DNA from: DATNPH01 sp036703315
GTDB lineage: Bacteria; Cyanobacteriota; Cyanobacteriia; Cyanobacteriales; Coleofasciculaceae
NCBI GenBank assembly: GCA_036703315.1
Contig: DATNPH010000153.1
Span: 1-13,455, forward strand
Length of the DNA: 13,455 bases
Direction of reading: 5' to 3'
Shown here: positions 1 through 5,737 of the stretch, piece by piece
How the letters are laid out: every line of letters begins with the position of its first letter
Numbering within the stretch: position 1 is the first letter of the stretch
Position numbers and translations under genes: made by a program
The notes under the pieces: model-generated
Told to the model about the DNA's origin: nothing
The model's input: only the letters and a program-made list of their open reading frames with translations
Database searches by the model: none

Positions 1-6
1 GTCCGC

Positions 7-120
7 CAGGGGTTAAAACCCCTGTCTCATAGAATCAAGTCCTCTCAAGAGGACTGAAAATCACTATTTGAGTCGTCTAAAGACGACTTTGGCTATTAGC
101 CCGGAGTTTAAACTCCGGGC
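7..120. repeat. Array of four consecutive short perfect palindromes
   Basis: Four hairpins follow each other at roughly 30-nt spacing: 7-24 (8-bp stem, loop AA), 38-55 (8-bp stem AGTCCTCT/AGAGGACT, loop CA), 71-88 (8-bp stem AGTCGTCT/AGACGACT, loop AA) and 99-120 (a perfect 22-nt palindrome centred on TTTAAA). The stems differ in sequence but share size and compact loops, so this is a modular array and not one repeat copied four times. Arrays of this kind are, to my recollection, dispersed in cyanobacterial intergenic regions. Function is unknown. It could act as a multi-hairpin RNA, a transcript 3' end or a mobile repeat. Confidence 0.8.
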
Positions 121-243
121 GGGTTTCGGGAAAACGAATCAACCCTGCTTATCAAGGGGGGTTAGGGGGGTAAGGGGAAGGAGCAAGAGAGTTCTGATTC
201 TCCTGAGAATAAAAGTTTCTCCTTGTGTTCCCCCCTTAATAAG

Positions 244-262
244 CCGGAGCTTTAGTGAGGAG
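244..262 (+). repeat. 19-nt dispersed repeat, copy 1 of 4
   Basis: CCGGAGCTTTAGTGAGGAG occurs here, just past the stop codon of ORF B. It occurs again at 12525-12543 in the same orientation, and inverted at 12421-12439 and 12959-12977. Adjacent C- and G-runs accompany most copies. Confidence 0.85.
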
Positions 263-263
263 G

Positions 264-473
264 TCATTCCGGGGACTTTGGCACGCAGGTTTCTACCTCA
301 TCTGGCATTACGTCAAAAACAACTTCAAAGGGAACGCTAGGCATCATTTGCTTGAGAATTCGCAGATGTCCTTCGGCATCAATGCGGCGGCGAAAGCGTC
401 CGACAATGATGGTACGCATATCGGGGAAGGGGCGAATGATGCACCAGGGATGCAGCCGTTGTAAGTAAGTCAT
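264..473 (-). CDS. ORF B, copy 1: conserved 69-aa hypothetical protein
   Basis: A 69-aa protein of unknown function, basic in the middle (around GRFRRRIDAEG, residues 26-36) with an acidic C-terminus. I recognise no domain. Its ATG overlaps the TAA of ORF A (TAATG at 471-475), so the two are probably translationally coupled. The second copy (12545-12754) differs at one residue (Val to Ile). The three base changes between copies give one conservative and two silent changes on this strand, but two replacements and one silent change in the overlapping plus-strand frame, which favours the minus strand as coding. The stop lies next to a 19-nt dispersed repeat. Possible roles include a partner subunit of ORF A or a small regulator; no function can be assigned. 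Confidence 0.65.
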   Translation of the reverse strand: MTYLQRLHPWCIIRPFPDMRTIIVGRFRRRIDAEGHLRILKQMMPSVPFEVVFDVMPDEVETCVPKSPE

Positions 474-862
474 TATGCTGTCCTAGTCAGGTTTGCGGGT
501 TGCTTTTTTAGGGCGCTTTCAATGATGGTTTCAATGGTTTGGCGATCGCGATCGTTGTTTTGTGGATGGAGTACCCAGGCGCTGATTGGGGCAGGTTGAT
601 AGGTGAGTAGGTAGTATTCCCCTGCTTCCTGCCTTGCCCTCCCGGTTCCCCTTGCTGAGGAAATTACCCCCCCAGCCTCCCTTGGTAAGGGGAGAGCATC
701 AACAGAAGCTTTTGTTGTTGGGGGACTTTGGGGGGTGATGACTTTCCAGACTGGCTGTTTGGGTTGTTTGCGAAGTCGGTAGCCGCGTTTGTGGAGTGCT
801 GCTTTTATGGCAGCAATGTCTTTTGCGACTCCGAGTGCTTCGGTCGCTTTGGATTTTTTCAT
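473..862 (-). CDS. ORF A, copy 1: conserved 129-aa hypothetical protein
   Basis: A 129-aa protein of unknown family. The N-terminal 40 residues are helical and Lys/Arg rich (KAALHKRGYRLRKQPKQPVW). A low-complexity Pro/Gly/Ser linker covers about residues 45-80. The C-terminal part (EYYLLTYQPAPISAWVLHPQ, about 82-101) looks structured and is identical in copy 2. The ATG at 862 is chosen because MKKS aligns with the second copy and homology is strongest from there; no clear ribosome binding site is visible. ORF A is the first gene of an ORF A-ORF B pair and is divergent from the XRE regulator at 1057. The linker corresponds to a G/C-run repeat tract, which suggests that a small repeat has become part of the coding sequence. 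Confidence 0.65.
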   Translation of the reverse strand: MKKSKATEALGVAKDIAAIKAALHKRGYRLRKQPKQPVWKVITPQSPPTTKASVDALPLPREAGGVISSARGTGRARQEAGEYYLLTYQPAPISAWVLHPQNNDRDRQTIETIIESALKKQPANLTRTA

Positions 863-938
863 TGGTATTCTATTAGTGGAAACTACAGCGATTGCCCAGC
901 AAGCGGTTTATGCTCTAGGCAATTGCTTTTTTTGTTCG

Positions 939-944
939 GGTCAA
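939..944 (-). promoter_or_regulatory. Candidate -35 element for ORF A-ORF B
   Basis: Read on the minus strand this is TTGACC, a near-consensus -35, located about 80 nt upstream of ORF A and retained in copy 2 (13235-13240). No good -10 hexamer follows at 17-19 nt (the sequence there is TGCCTA or similar), so an activator or other sigma factor may be needed. It lies at the edge of the conserved block, next to the diverging operator region. Confidence 0.3.
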
Positions 945-966
945 ACAACAATCAGACAGGTGACGA

Positions 967-987
967 CTCAGAAAGTGGTTTTCTGAG
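967..987. promoter_or_regulatory. Inverted repeat in the ORF A/XRE divergent spacer (candidate operator)
   Basis: CTCAGAAA (967-974) and TTTCTGAG (980-987) form a perfect 8-bp inverted repeat with a 5-nt centre. It lies between two divergent genes, one of which encodes an XRE-type DNA-binding protein, so it is a reasonable autoregulatory operator. It is absent from the copy 2 spacer. Confidence 0.4.
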
Positions 988-1036
988 CAGCCTGCCTATG
1001 AAGTGTGTCTGTAGTAAACGGGTTATATGCACGTAC

Positions 1037-1056
1037 CGTGTACACGTATCTATAAT
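1037..1056 (+). promoter_or_regulatory. Palindrome and TATAAT box just before the XRE gene
   Basis: CGTGTACACG (1037-1046) is a perfect 10-bp palindrome, followed by a consensus -10 hexamer TATAAT (1051-1056) that abuts the ATG at 1057. If TATAAT is the real -10, transcription would begin near 1063, inside the proposed reading frame. Then either the true start lies downstream or this box is fortuitous. The palindrome is a second candidate operator. Confidence 0.35.
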
Positions 1057-1428
1057 ATGGTAAAAAATAAAGATGATCAATCAAAAAATAAGCATGAGCA
1101 ATTGACGCTGGCACAGCTAAGACAGCGTGCTAATCTAACACAGCGTAAGCTCGCTGATATTCTTGACGTAACGGTGAAGACTGTTAGTGCTTGGGAGAGA
1201 GGAGAACACGAGCCATATTTGACTTTGATTCAGACTAAAAGGCTGGTGGATGGGTTGCAATGCTCTCTCGATGAGCTGATTGCCGCAACGGGAAGGCAAT
1301 CTTCAACAGGAGAAGATGAACCACGCCTAAGCTTTACTCAAACTCAGCGTCTGATGGAAATTCTTCAATGCAGTCTTGATGAACTGGTTGCTGCTATGGA
1401 GAAGAATGCTACTCAAGAGGAGAATTAA
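1057..1428 (+). CDS. XRE-family helix-turn-helix regulator with duplicated C-terminal segment
   Basis: A 123-aa DNA-binding protein. The HTH_3 fold spans about residues 15-75: LTLAQLRQRANLTQRKLADI is helices 1-2, and VTVKTVSAWERGEHEP is the recognition helix with the typical WE.G..EP signature. Residues 52-77 (EP-Y-LTLIQTKRLVDGLQCSLDELIAA) are repeated with substitutions as residues 88-113, a tandem duplication of the last part of the domain. An in-frame ATG lies upstream at 1027, but that extension runs through the palindrome and TATAAT, so 1057 is preferred; neither start has a good ribosome binding site. The gene diverges from the ORF A-ORF B operon and converges on the HNH gene, 40 bp away. 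It probably represses its own promoter and that of ORF A, by analogy with other XRE regulators. Confidence 0.85.
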   Translation: MVKNKDDQSKNKHEQLTLAQLRQRANLTQRKLADILDVTVKTVSAWERGEHEPYLTLIQTKRLVDGLQCSLDELIAATGRQSSTGEDEPRLSFTQTQRLMEILQCSLDELVAAMEKNATQEEN

Positions 1429-1468
1429 TGTGGCGATCATTTAGCTGTCATATGCCAAATGGGTACTG

Positions 1469-2233
1469 TTATCTCGACTTAAGCAGACCCTTTAGCTGCT
1501 CAATAGAAAGCCAAGGACGTTTCCTGTGTAGCATCCTATGGCAGTTAGCGCACACAAGCGCTATGTCTTTTAACTGGGTTTTATTGCTATCTTCAAGCTC
1601 TGATACAGGCTTTGTGTGATGACACTCTATGTAATCAGCACCTATATCACCATATTTCTCAAAAAAGTTAAATTGGCATACCTCACACTTAAGTACCCCT
1701 GCCTCTTTCTTTCGTTTATCCTTTGCTTTTTTAACTAACTCCCTATTCCTCTCCCGTGTACGATGTAGGCGATAGAGAACTTTGCCTTCAGGGAAATCTT
1801 CTTCTTCTGGCGATATATTACTATTTTCTATCTTTGTAGTTGAAACAGAGTTAGTAATTACATTAGCCAACTTTCTCAATTCTGCTCTATTTGAAGAAAA
1901 CTCTCTCCATATATCTTCCTCTAGTTTTCCTCCACTAACTAGTCCAATTCCTTGATAAGCTGGATCGAATCTCAAGAAGTTGCACAGCTTCATATATACA
2001 CCGTTTGGGTTTCTAAATTTATCCTTATCAAAACGGTTAATATGTATTGGTAAGCTGTTAAGTACTTCACTCAGCTTTACTATTTCAGAATGCGTTTGGC
2101 TAATGGTATTTGGATGATAACGGAAGTAAAGGTCTAAGGCGAGAATTAGCTCATCGCGTTGCCAAGGTGGGTTACGTTTTACAGTTGCCTTCACGACTGG
2201 CTCACTTACAGCATCTTTATAATACTTTTTCAC
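1469..2233 (-). CDS. HNH endonuclease (McrA-like C-terminal domain)
   Basis: A 254-aa protein with a C-terminal HNH nuclease domain. C183-x2-C186 and C228-x2-C231 form the structural zinc pairs; E203-C-H-H206 and CHRMLH (231-236) give the ββα-metal catalytic core. The N-terminal 130 residues (around WQRDELILALDLYFRYHP, 24-41) resemble the N-terminal region of HNH proteins often annotated as 5-methylcytosine-specific restriction enzymes; this part could be the specificity module. The start is GTG at 2233, preceded by AGGA with a 7-nt spacer. No methyltransferase lies nearby, which fits a type IV (modification-dependent) enzyme better than a classical restriction-modification pair. A homing or phage-type HNH remains possible. 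It acts on DNA in the cytoplasm and neighbours toxin-antitoxin genes. Confidence 0.85.
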   Translation of the reverse strand: MKKYYKDAVSEPVVKATVKRNPPWQRDELILALDLYFRYHPNTISQTHSEIVKLSEVLNSLPIHINRFDKDKFRNPNGVYMKLCNFLRFDPAYQGIGLVSGGKLEEDIWREFSSNRAELRKLANVITNSVSTTKIENSNISPEEEDFPEGKVLYRLHRTRERNRELVKKAKDKRKKEAGVLKCEVCQFNFFEKYGDIGADYIECHHTKPVSELEDSNKTQLKDIALVCANCHRMLHRKRPWLSIEQLKGLLKSR

Positions 2234-2525
2234 GTCAAGTTCCTATTTCAGAAGTCTTCCTCTAGCTTTGCTTAAAGGCTGCTAGTTAGGGTAAAAATCT
2301 GATGAAGGCAGATGAAGAGTTTGTAAGCAGCAGCACTACCATGATCGCCAAACCGTATTTCGCACCGCACAACCGGACAACCACCAGTTAGGGAGATTGA
2401 GAAGAGCGATAGCGTGAAGCGAAGCTATAGCGAGGAACGAGCGTCAGCGCTGCTGCTTGCAGCAGATCGCAGGTAATACAGCTCCAACAGGCGAATCAAC
2501 CAGAATCGTCTGGAGGTGAGTAGCA
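2234..2525. other. Intergenic region with short repeats, no supported gene
   Basis: This 292-bp spacer separates the HNH gene from the VapC gene, both on the minus strand. It contains the first copy of a direct repeat (2356-2395), a run of GCGAAGC/GCTATAGC-like palindromic units at about 2405-2435, and a hairpin at 2450-2465 (CTGCTGC stem, loop TT). These look like cyanobacterial intergenic palindromic repeats. I see no convincing reading frame. Confidence 0.6.
2356..2395 (+). repeat. 40-nt direct repeat flanking the VapC module, copy 1
   Basis: TATTTCGCACCGCAC (2356-2370), an unconserved 11-nt centre, then CACCAGTTAGGGAG (2382-2395). The same two blocks, with the same 11-nt spacing, recur at 3871-3910 on the other side of the toxin module. 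Confidence 0.8.
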
Positions 2526-2984
2526 CTATTCATTCGTCTTCCAGCATTCTAGTTTCAGATTCCTTACTTGATTCATCACTTGGAAATCTCGATCTTCTGA
2601 AACAATTATTAGATCGTGTTGTATCGCTGTGCAGGCTATCCACAAATCGTTGATTCGTACACCTGCCTCTTTAATGTCAAAATTCCTGCGTTTTACTTTG
2701 TCTCTTGGTGCAAACTTATCAAATATATCAGCGTGGAACTTACCATAAATTTTAGAGGTTTCTTCATCTATCGGATAAATTCTTAATTTTTTTACAAATG
2801 TATCAAGCAAGGCTAGATTTTCTTGCTTCCTTTGCGATTTTTCAACCATCGTCATTAGTTCGCCATAGACGATTGTATTTATAGCAATCTCTGTGTCTAC
2901 GATTAGTGACTCTAGCTTTTGAATAACCTGTACATCTCTTTGAACAAGAACAAAGCTACAGTGATTTGTGTCTAGCAGATACAC
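2526..2984 (-). CDS. VapC-type PIN-domain toxin (putative ribonuclease)
   Basis: A 152-aa PIN-domain protein of usual VapC length. The acidic metal-binding residues are visible: D5 in YLLDTN, E42 in VYGEL, D113 in INDLWIACTA and D131/D133 in SEDRDF. VapC proteins are Mg-dependent RNases that cleave tRNA or rRNA when freed from their antitoxin. The start is GTG at 2984; AGG lies about 11 nt upstream. It follows its presumed antitoxin gene by 26 bp on the same strand, the usual antitoxin-first order. The segment at about residues 90-108 (FAPRDKVKRRNFDIKEAG) is longer than in many VapC proteins. The target cannot be predicted from the sequence. Confidence 0.85.
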   Translation of the reverse strand: MYLLDTNHCSFVLVQRDVQVIQKLESLIVDTEIAINTIVYGELMTMVEKSQRKQENLALLDTFVKKLRIYPIDEETSKIYGKFHADIFDKFAPRDKVKRRNFDIKEAGVRINDLWIACTAIQHDLIIVSEDRDFQVMNQVRNLKLECWKTNE

Positions 2985-3010
2985 AGGAATTTTACCTAAA
3001 TTGAACGTTC

Positions 3011-3751
3011 TTATTTTCTAGTCCGATTGACATATTCCAAGCACTCTTCAAAATCATCTCCCACCCAACCCGGTGCGGTTTCAAGCCAATTCAATAACTC
3101 TCCAACGGTATGTTTTTTCTCCTTTTTGTAATTGTCAATCTGCCATAGCACACCCCTTGAGGTATTCTTAAGAGCTGTTAGGTAGCTGACTACTTCTTGC
3201 GAAATGCCAGGTTGCTCAGGCTGAAGCCCTGGATCGGCAAGAATTGCTAATGGTATTTTTTTGACAATCTCTACCAACCGCTCAGGAAAGTAGAGGATGT
3301 ACTGTTCTAGGACTTCTGATAACTTAACCATTCCTGTGTATATTTTCCCAGCTTGGTCTACTGGCTCTTTGTCATCAAATCCTAAAAGCATATAGGCTTG
3401 AGCTATCATTAACTCTTCAAGTCCCTCAACATACCTCTCTAAAGCTTCAAGATCTCTGATTACCCTAGTAGGTAAAAAATCACTGTATTTACTTCTAAGT
3501 TGCTTAGAAAATGTTTGATACTCCTCAGAGACAATATTTATTTTCTCTCTAAAATTATTAGTTGATTTTATGCGTTTTGAAATCTCTACAATCTTCATCA
3601 AATCATCTAAAGCTTCCTCTCTGGAAAATTGCCCTTTGCCAGATTCATACAACTGCTCTAATGCTAGCTTTGCGGAAGCCAAAGTGTTAACGATGTTTTC
3701 GCTGTTCTCGTCTGAGAGCGATCTAATTGAATCTTCTGTTGCTATCAGCAT
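3011..3751 (-). CDS. Unusually large putative antitoxin partner of the VapC toxin
   Basis: A 246-aa, mostly helical, acidic protein with no domain I recognise. Its last 32 residues (from about T215), including GWVGDDFEECLEYVNRTR, resemble the short tail with which VapB-like antitoxins wrap the PIN toxin. The rest, including a coiled-coil-like stretch at about 65-120, replaces the usual 40-50-aa DNA-binding domain. The gene sits 26 bp upstream of the toxin gene on the same strand, in antitoxin position. The ATG at 3751 has AGGA with a 9-nt spacer. Either this is a large, non-classical antitoxin whose N-terminal part may sense something or bind another partner, or it is an unrelated gene that acquired an antitoxin tail. 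The antitoxin role is inferred from position and tail only. Confidence 0.6.
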   Translation of the reverse strand: MLIATEDSIRSLSDENSENIVNTLASAKLALEQLYESGKGQFSREEALDDLMKIVEISKRIKSTNNFREKINIVSEEYQTFSKQLRSKYSDFLPTRVIRDLEALERYVEGLEELMIAQAYMLLGFDDKEPVDQAGKIYTGMVKLSEVLEQYILYFPERLVEIVKKIPLAILADPGLQPEQPGISQEVVSYLTALKNTSRGVLWQIDNYKKEKKHTVGELLNWLETAPGWVGDDFEECLEYVNRTRK

Positions 3752-4051
3752 AATGAGATTTCCTTGCTAAGGACTGATGAAAGAAAGAAGGTTGAGGTAT
3801 GCACTGTACTCCTATGATGCCTATTCTCTCTTAATCATCCCCGTCCTCATCAAGGGCAGCAATAGCGCGATATTTCGCACCGCACCATTTGCAAAGCACC
3901 AGTTAGGGAGGAGGCGTTTGTCATGCCCTATATGTATGAGTCAGGCGAGGATGAGGGGTAGTCGTAGGGCAAGAAAGGCGATCGCTTGGCTGCAACATAT
4001 AAGGTGGGCACTGTTAGCTTAACTGTTGACATAGGTGGAAAAAATTAAATC
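3752..4051. other. Intergenic region carrying a repeat, no supported gene
   Basis: This 300-bp spacer lies between the VapC module and the broken DUF5615 gene. It contains the second copy of the 40-nt direct repeat. An 81-codon plus-strand frame (3777-4022) crosses it but reads through the repeat and shows no recognisable domain, so I treat it as non-coding. Near 4051-4085 the sequence becomes a GGGGAT/GGGCATC tract where the toxin remnant ends. Confidence 0.55.
3871..3910 (+). repeat. 40-nt direct repeat flanking the VapC module, copy 2
   Basis: Same two conserved blocks and same 11-nt gap as at 2356-2395: TATTTCGCACCGCAC (3871-3885) and CACCAGTTAGGGAG (3897-3910). The 11-nt centre differs completely between copies. 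The pair is in direct orientation about 1.5 kb apart, with the toxin-antitoxin genes between. Confidence 0.8.
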
Positions 4052-4102
4052 TCATTGGTGTAGGTCGGGGATGGGGCATCGGGCATCGACGAGAAACTTC
4101 AC
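4052..4102 (-). pseudogene. Truncated DUF5615 PIN-like toxin remnant
   Basis: A GTG at 4102 overlaps the DUF433 stop (GTGA) and opens a frame reading MKFLVDAR, the characteristic N-terminus of DUF5615 PIN-like toxins, with the catalytic Asp at position 6. The frame then enters a low-complexity GATGCCC/CCCC tract and stops after 16 codons (TGA at 4052). DUF433 antitoxins are usually followed by such a toxin with exactly this overlap, so the toxin gene was probably cut by repeat insertion or deletion. The identification rests on eight residues plus context. Confidence 0.6.
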
Positions 4103-4335
4103 TGGAGTACCCTGTGAATGCTCTTAACGTGAGTCAATCGGGTTGCAAACGCCAACACAGCAAGAATGTCTGCTGGTTTCAAGTCATCGTAATCTTCCAG
4201 AATATCGTCAGTAGTCATACCAGAACTCAGCAACTCTAGAATGAACTCCACCGGATAACGAAGTCCACGAATGCAGGGCTTACCATGACAAATTTCCGGG
4301 TTAAGGGTGATACGTTGTAGCAGATTGTTTTCCAT
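4099..4335 (-). CDS. DUF433-domain antitoxin
   Basis: A 78-aa DUF433 protein: RITLNPEICHGKPCIRGLRYPVEFILELLSSGMTTDDILEDYDDLKPADILAVLAFA is the full family signature, with the (N)PxxxxGKPxIRGTR-like start and the DILEDYPxLxxxDI core. DUF433 proteins act as antitoxins to PIN-like DUF5615 toxins and probably bind DNA through a winged-HTH-like fold. The ATG at 4335 is chosen over an in-frame TTG at 4350, because GGGAG sits 6 nt before the ATG. The toxin partner that should follow is reduced to a stub (4052-4102), so this is an orphan antitoxin. It may act as an anti-addiction factor against related toxins. Confidence 0.9.
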   Translation of the reverse strand: MENNLLQRITLNPEICHGKPCIRGLRYPVEFILELLSSGMTTDDILEDYDDLKPADILAVLAFATRLTHVKSIHRVLQ

Positions 4336-4418
4336 ACTCAGCTCCCTCAAGGTTCATTATCCTAACAATTCCTCCAACGCATCCACATCTTCCTGTCTCT
4401 GCTTCAAGTTGCCACATC

Positions 4419-4471
4419 CACTACTATGTCAAGATATTCCACTTCCAGGCTTTGAGGAAAACATAGTAGTG
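4419..4471 (+). promoter_or_regulatory. Perfect 11-bp inverted repeat enclosing the AbrB-family gene's RBS and start codon
   Basis: CACTACTATGT (4419-4429) and ACATAGTAGTG (4461-4471) are perfectly complementary around a 31-nt loop. The loop ends with the GAGGAAA ribosome binding site (4454-4460), and the right arm ends in the proposed GTG start (4469-4471). As RNA, this hairpin would bury the start codon, so it could control translation. It could instead be an operator in DNA. The inverted repeat is seen directly; its role is inferred. Confidence 0.5.
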
Positions 4472-5599
4472 ACGACAGATCAGAACTCAATTGAGACAGA
4501 AAATACTCTCAAGCTTGGCACCGATATAAAAACTATTGCACTGATAGCGATCGCGATCGTAGCTGGCATATTCTTTAGCTGGCTGCACGTTCCCGTAGGT
4601 TGGCTACTCGCTCCAATGCTCGTGGGAATTACCTATGCAATTATCCAAGGTAGCCGTCAACCCCTACCTCTGGCGTTCAGAATAGTTGGACAAGTGATCA
4701 TCGGCATCTTCACTGCCACCCGCTTTTCCCCAGAGACACTAAGCGTGGTAACAACCTACCCTATACCGCTGCTACTGTGTGTTTTTACCACGGGTAGCCT
4801 GAGTATGTTCAACGGCTACCTGTTAAGCCGTTGGGCTGGCATCGATCGCGCTACGGCTTTTTTGGGTTTCATACCCGGTACCGCCTCTAGCATCGTTGCC
4901 ATGAGTGAAGAAATGGGAGCAGATGCGCTGACTGTTGCCCTAATTCAGTATGTTCGGGTATTGCTAGTCGTCTTACTCCTACCAACTACAGCCAGCTTAC
5001 TTTTTCCCGTCAACCCAGGCACTCCAGTCGCAGCCACCGTTGCAATGACAAACAACCTGCCATCACTGCCAATGGTTTTGAACCTATTGGTGGTGGCTGC
5101 GTGCGGTGGATTAGGGGTTTGGGGAGGACGCCGATTGCGTCTGCCTTCATCCGGATTCTTGGGTCCATTTCTCGTAGGGCTAGTCACGTTTTGGCTACTG
5201 CCGTACCAATTACAGGTGCCTCAGTCCCTTTTTTGTGCAGGACTGCTCCTAGTTGGACTTTCTATTGGCGTACAGTTTGACTGGCAAATCGCCCACAAAC
5301 TTTTGAAGGCAGTGTTGATTGAGGTAGGTTTAGTAATTGTACTGATTTTGATGTGTTTGGGAGTTGGCTATGAGTTCCATGTGCTAACACACGTTGATAC
5401 GATAACGGCTGTCTTAGGGTTCACGCCTGGGGGAATTGAGGCGATGGTTGCAACGGTTATGCAGCTAGGCGGTGACACCGGGTTGGTGCTAGCAATGCAA
5501 TTGAGCCGGATGTTGACTGTTCTGTTGATTGCCCCGTGGTTAGTCGCTTTTTTGATTAAGAATGTAAAACAGTCTGATGAGCGATCGGAAGGGGAATAG
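4469..5599 (+). CDS. AbrB-family integral membrane protein (putative transporter)
   Basis: A roughly 376-aa polytopic membrane protein of the AbrB duplication family (PF05145, TIGR03082; formerly called putative ammonia monooxygenase). About ten hydrophobic segments form two related halves. Each half carries the family's glycine-rich motif: FLGFIPGTASSIVAMSEEMG in the first and VLGFTPGGIEAMVATVMQLG in the second. It should not be confused with the AbrB DNA-binding regulators. A transport role is generally assumed, but the substrate is unknown. An ATG at 4307 gives a longer frame, but that extension overlaps the DUF433 gene and is not hydrophobic. The GTG at 4469 has GAGGA 10 nt upstream and gives the usual family length. 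The start region lies in an 11-bp inverted repeat. The VOC gene follows 138 bp downstream on the same strand. Confidence 0.85.
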   Translation: MTTDQNSIETENTLKLGTDIKTIALIAIAIVAGIFFSWLHVPVGWLLAPMLVGITYAIIQGSRQPLPLAFRIVGQVIIGIFTATRFSPETLSVVTTYPIPLLLCVFTTGSLSMFNGYLLSRWAGIDRATAFLGFIPGTASSIVAMSEEMGADALTVALIQYVRVLLVVLLLPTTASLLFPVNPGTPVAATVAMTNNLPSLPMVLNLLVVAACGGLGVWGGRRLRLPSSGFLGPFLVGLVTFWLLPYQLQVPQSLFCAGLLLVGLSIGVQFDWQIAHKLLKAVLIEVGLVIVLILMCLGVGYEFHVLTHVDTITAVLGFTPGGIEAMVATVMQLGGDTGLVLAMQLSRMLTVLLIAPWLVAFLIKNVKQSDERSEGE

Positions 5600-5617
5600 A
5601 GATTGGAGGATGTCATA

Positions 5618-5637
5618 CTAACCGCCAAGACGGTTAG
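5618..5637 (+). terminator. Stem-loop after the AbrB-family gene
   Basis: CTAACCG (5618-5624) and CGGTTAG (5631-5637) form a 7-bp stem with a 6-nt loop, 18 bp past the stop codon. GTC/GAC on either side could extend it across a bulge. No T-tract follows directly, so it is a weak terminator or a processing stem. Confidence 0.35.
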
Positions 5638-5737
5638 GACATCAACTGGAAGTAGTTCCTTTTTCTAGAAGCGATCGCTCTTTTGTTCGGTACTTAGGAT
5701 TATGCCATTGGATGAAGATAAAGCAGCAGGAATAAAT

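Larger units (their letters stand above)
171..946 (-). repeat. Cassette copy 1 (direct repeat of 12444-13242)
   Basis: This stretch aligns along its length with 12444-13242 in the same orientation, with a few substitutions and small indels. The main indels are about 9 nt near 240 and 15 nt inside ORF A. It contains ORF B, ORF A and about 84 nt of ORF A leader. Homology stops at the GGGTCAAAC sequence near 946, after which the two loci are unrelated. No transposase or clear target-site duplication was seen, so the duplication mechanism is unknown. Confidence 0.9.

Noticed and set aside
255..464. Plus-strand 69-codon frame opposite ORF B (and its copy at 12536-12745)
   Set aside because: Base changes between copies are mostly silent on the minus strand but change residues on the plus strand; the plus frame also starts inside the 19-nt repeat.
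2356..2395. Integron attC-like site (GTTAGGG next to a repeat)
   Set aside because: The terminal GTTRRRY/RYYYAAC pair and the long imperfect palindrome of attC are absent, and no integrase is visible.
3777..4022. 81-codon plus-strand frame between the VapC module and DUF433
   Set aside because: It runs through the 40-nt direct repeat, shows no domain and has unlikely composition (Arg-rich after 3910).
4357..4428. Minus-strand frame ending LKQRQEDVDALEELLG just upstream of DUF433
   Set aside because: It looks like the C-terminus of a lost gene, but only about 23 codons remain after an in-frame stop, too little to identify.
4307..4468. 54-residue N-terminal extension of the AbrB-family protein
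   Set aside because: It overlaps the DUF433 gene on the other strand and is not membrane-like; the GTG at 4469 has a good ribosome binding site.
4945..5628. Antisense frames across the AbrB-family gene
   Set aside because: They are shadows of a clear membrane-protein gene, with no ribosome binding site or domain.
5702..5737. Upstream start of the VOC protein
   Set aside because: AGGA is only 2 nt from that ATG, and the extra 12 residues do not resemble family N-termini.
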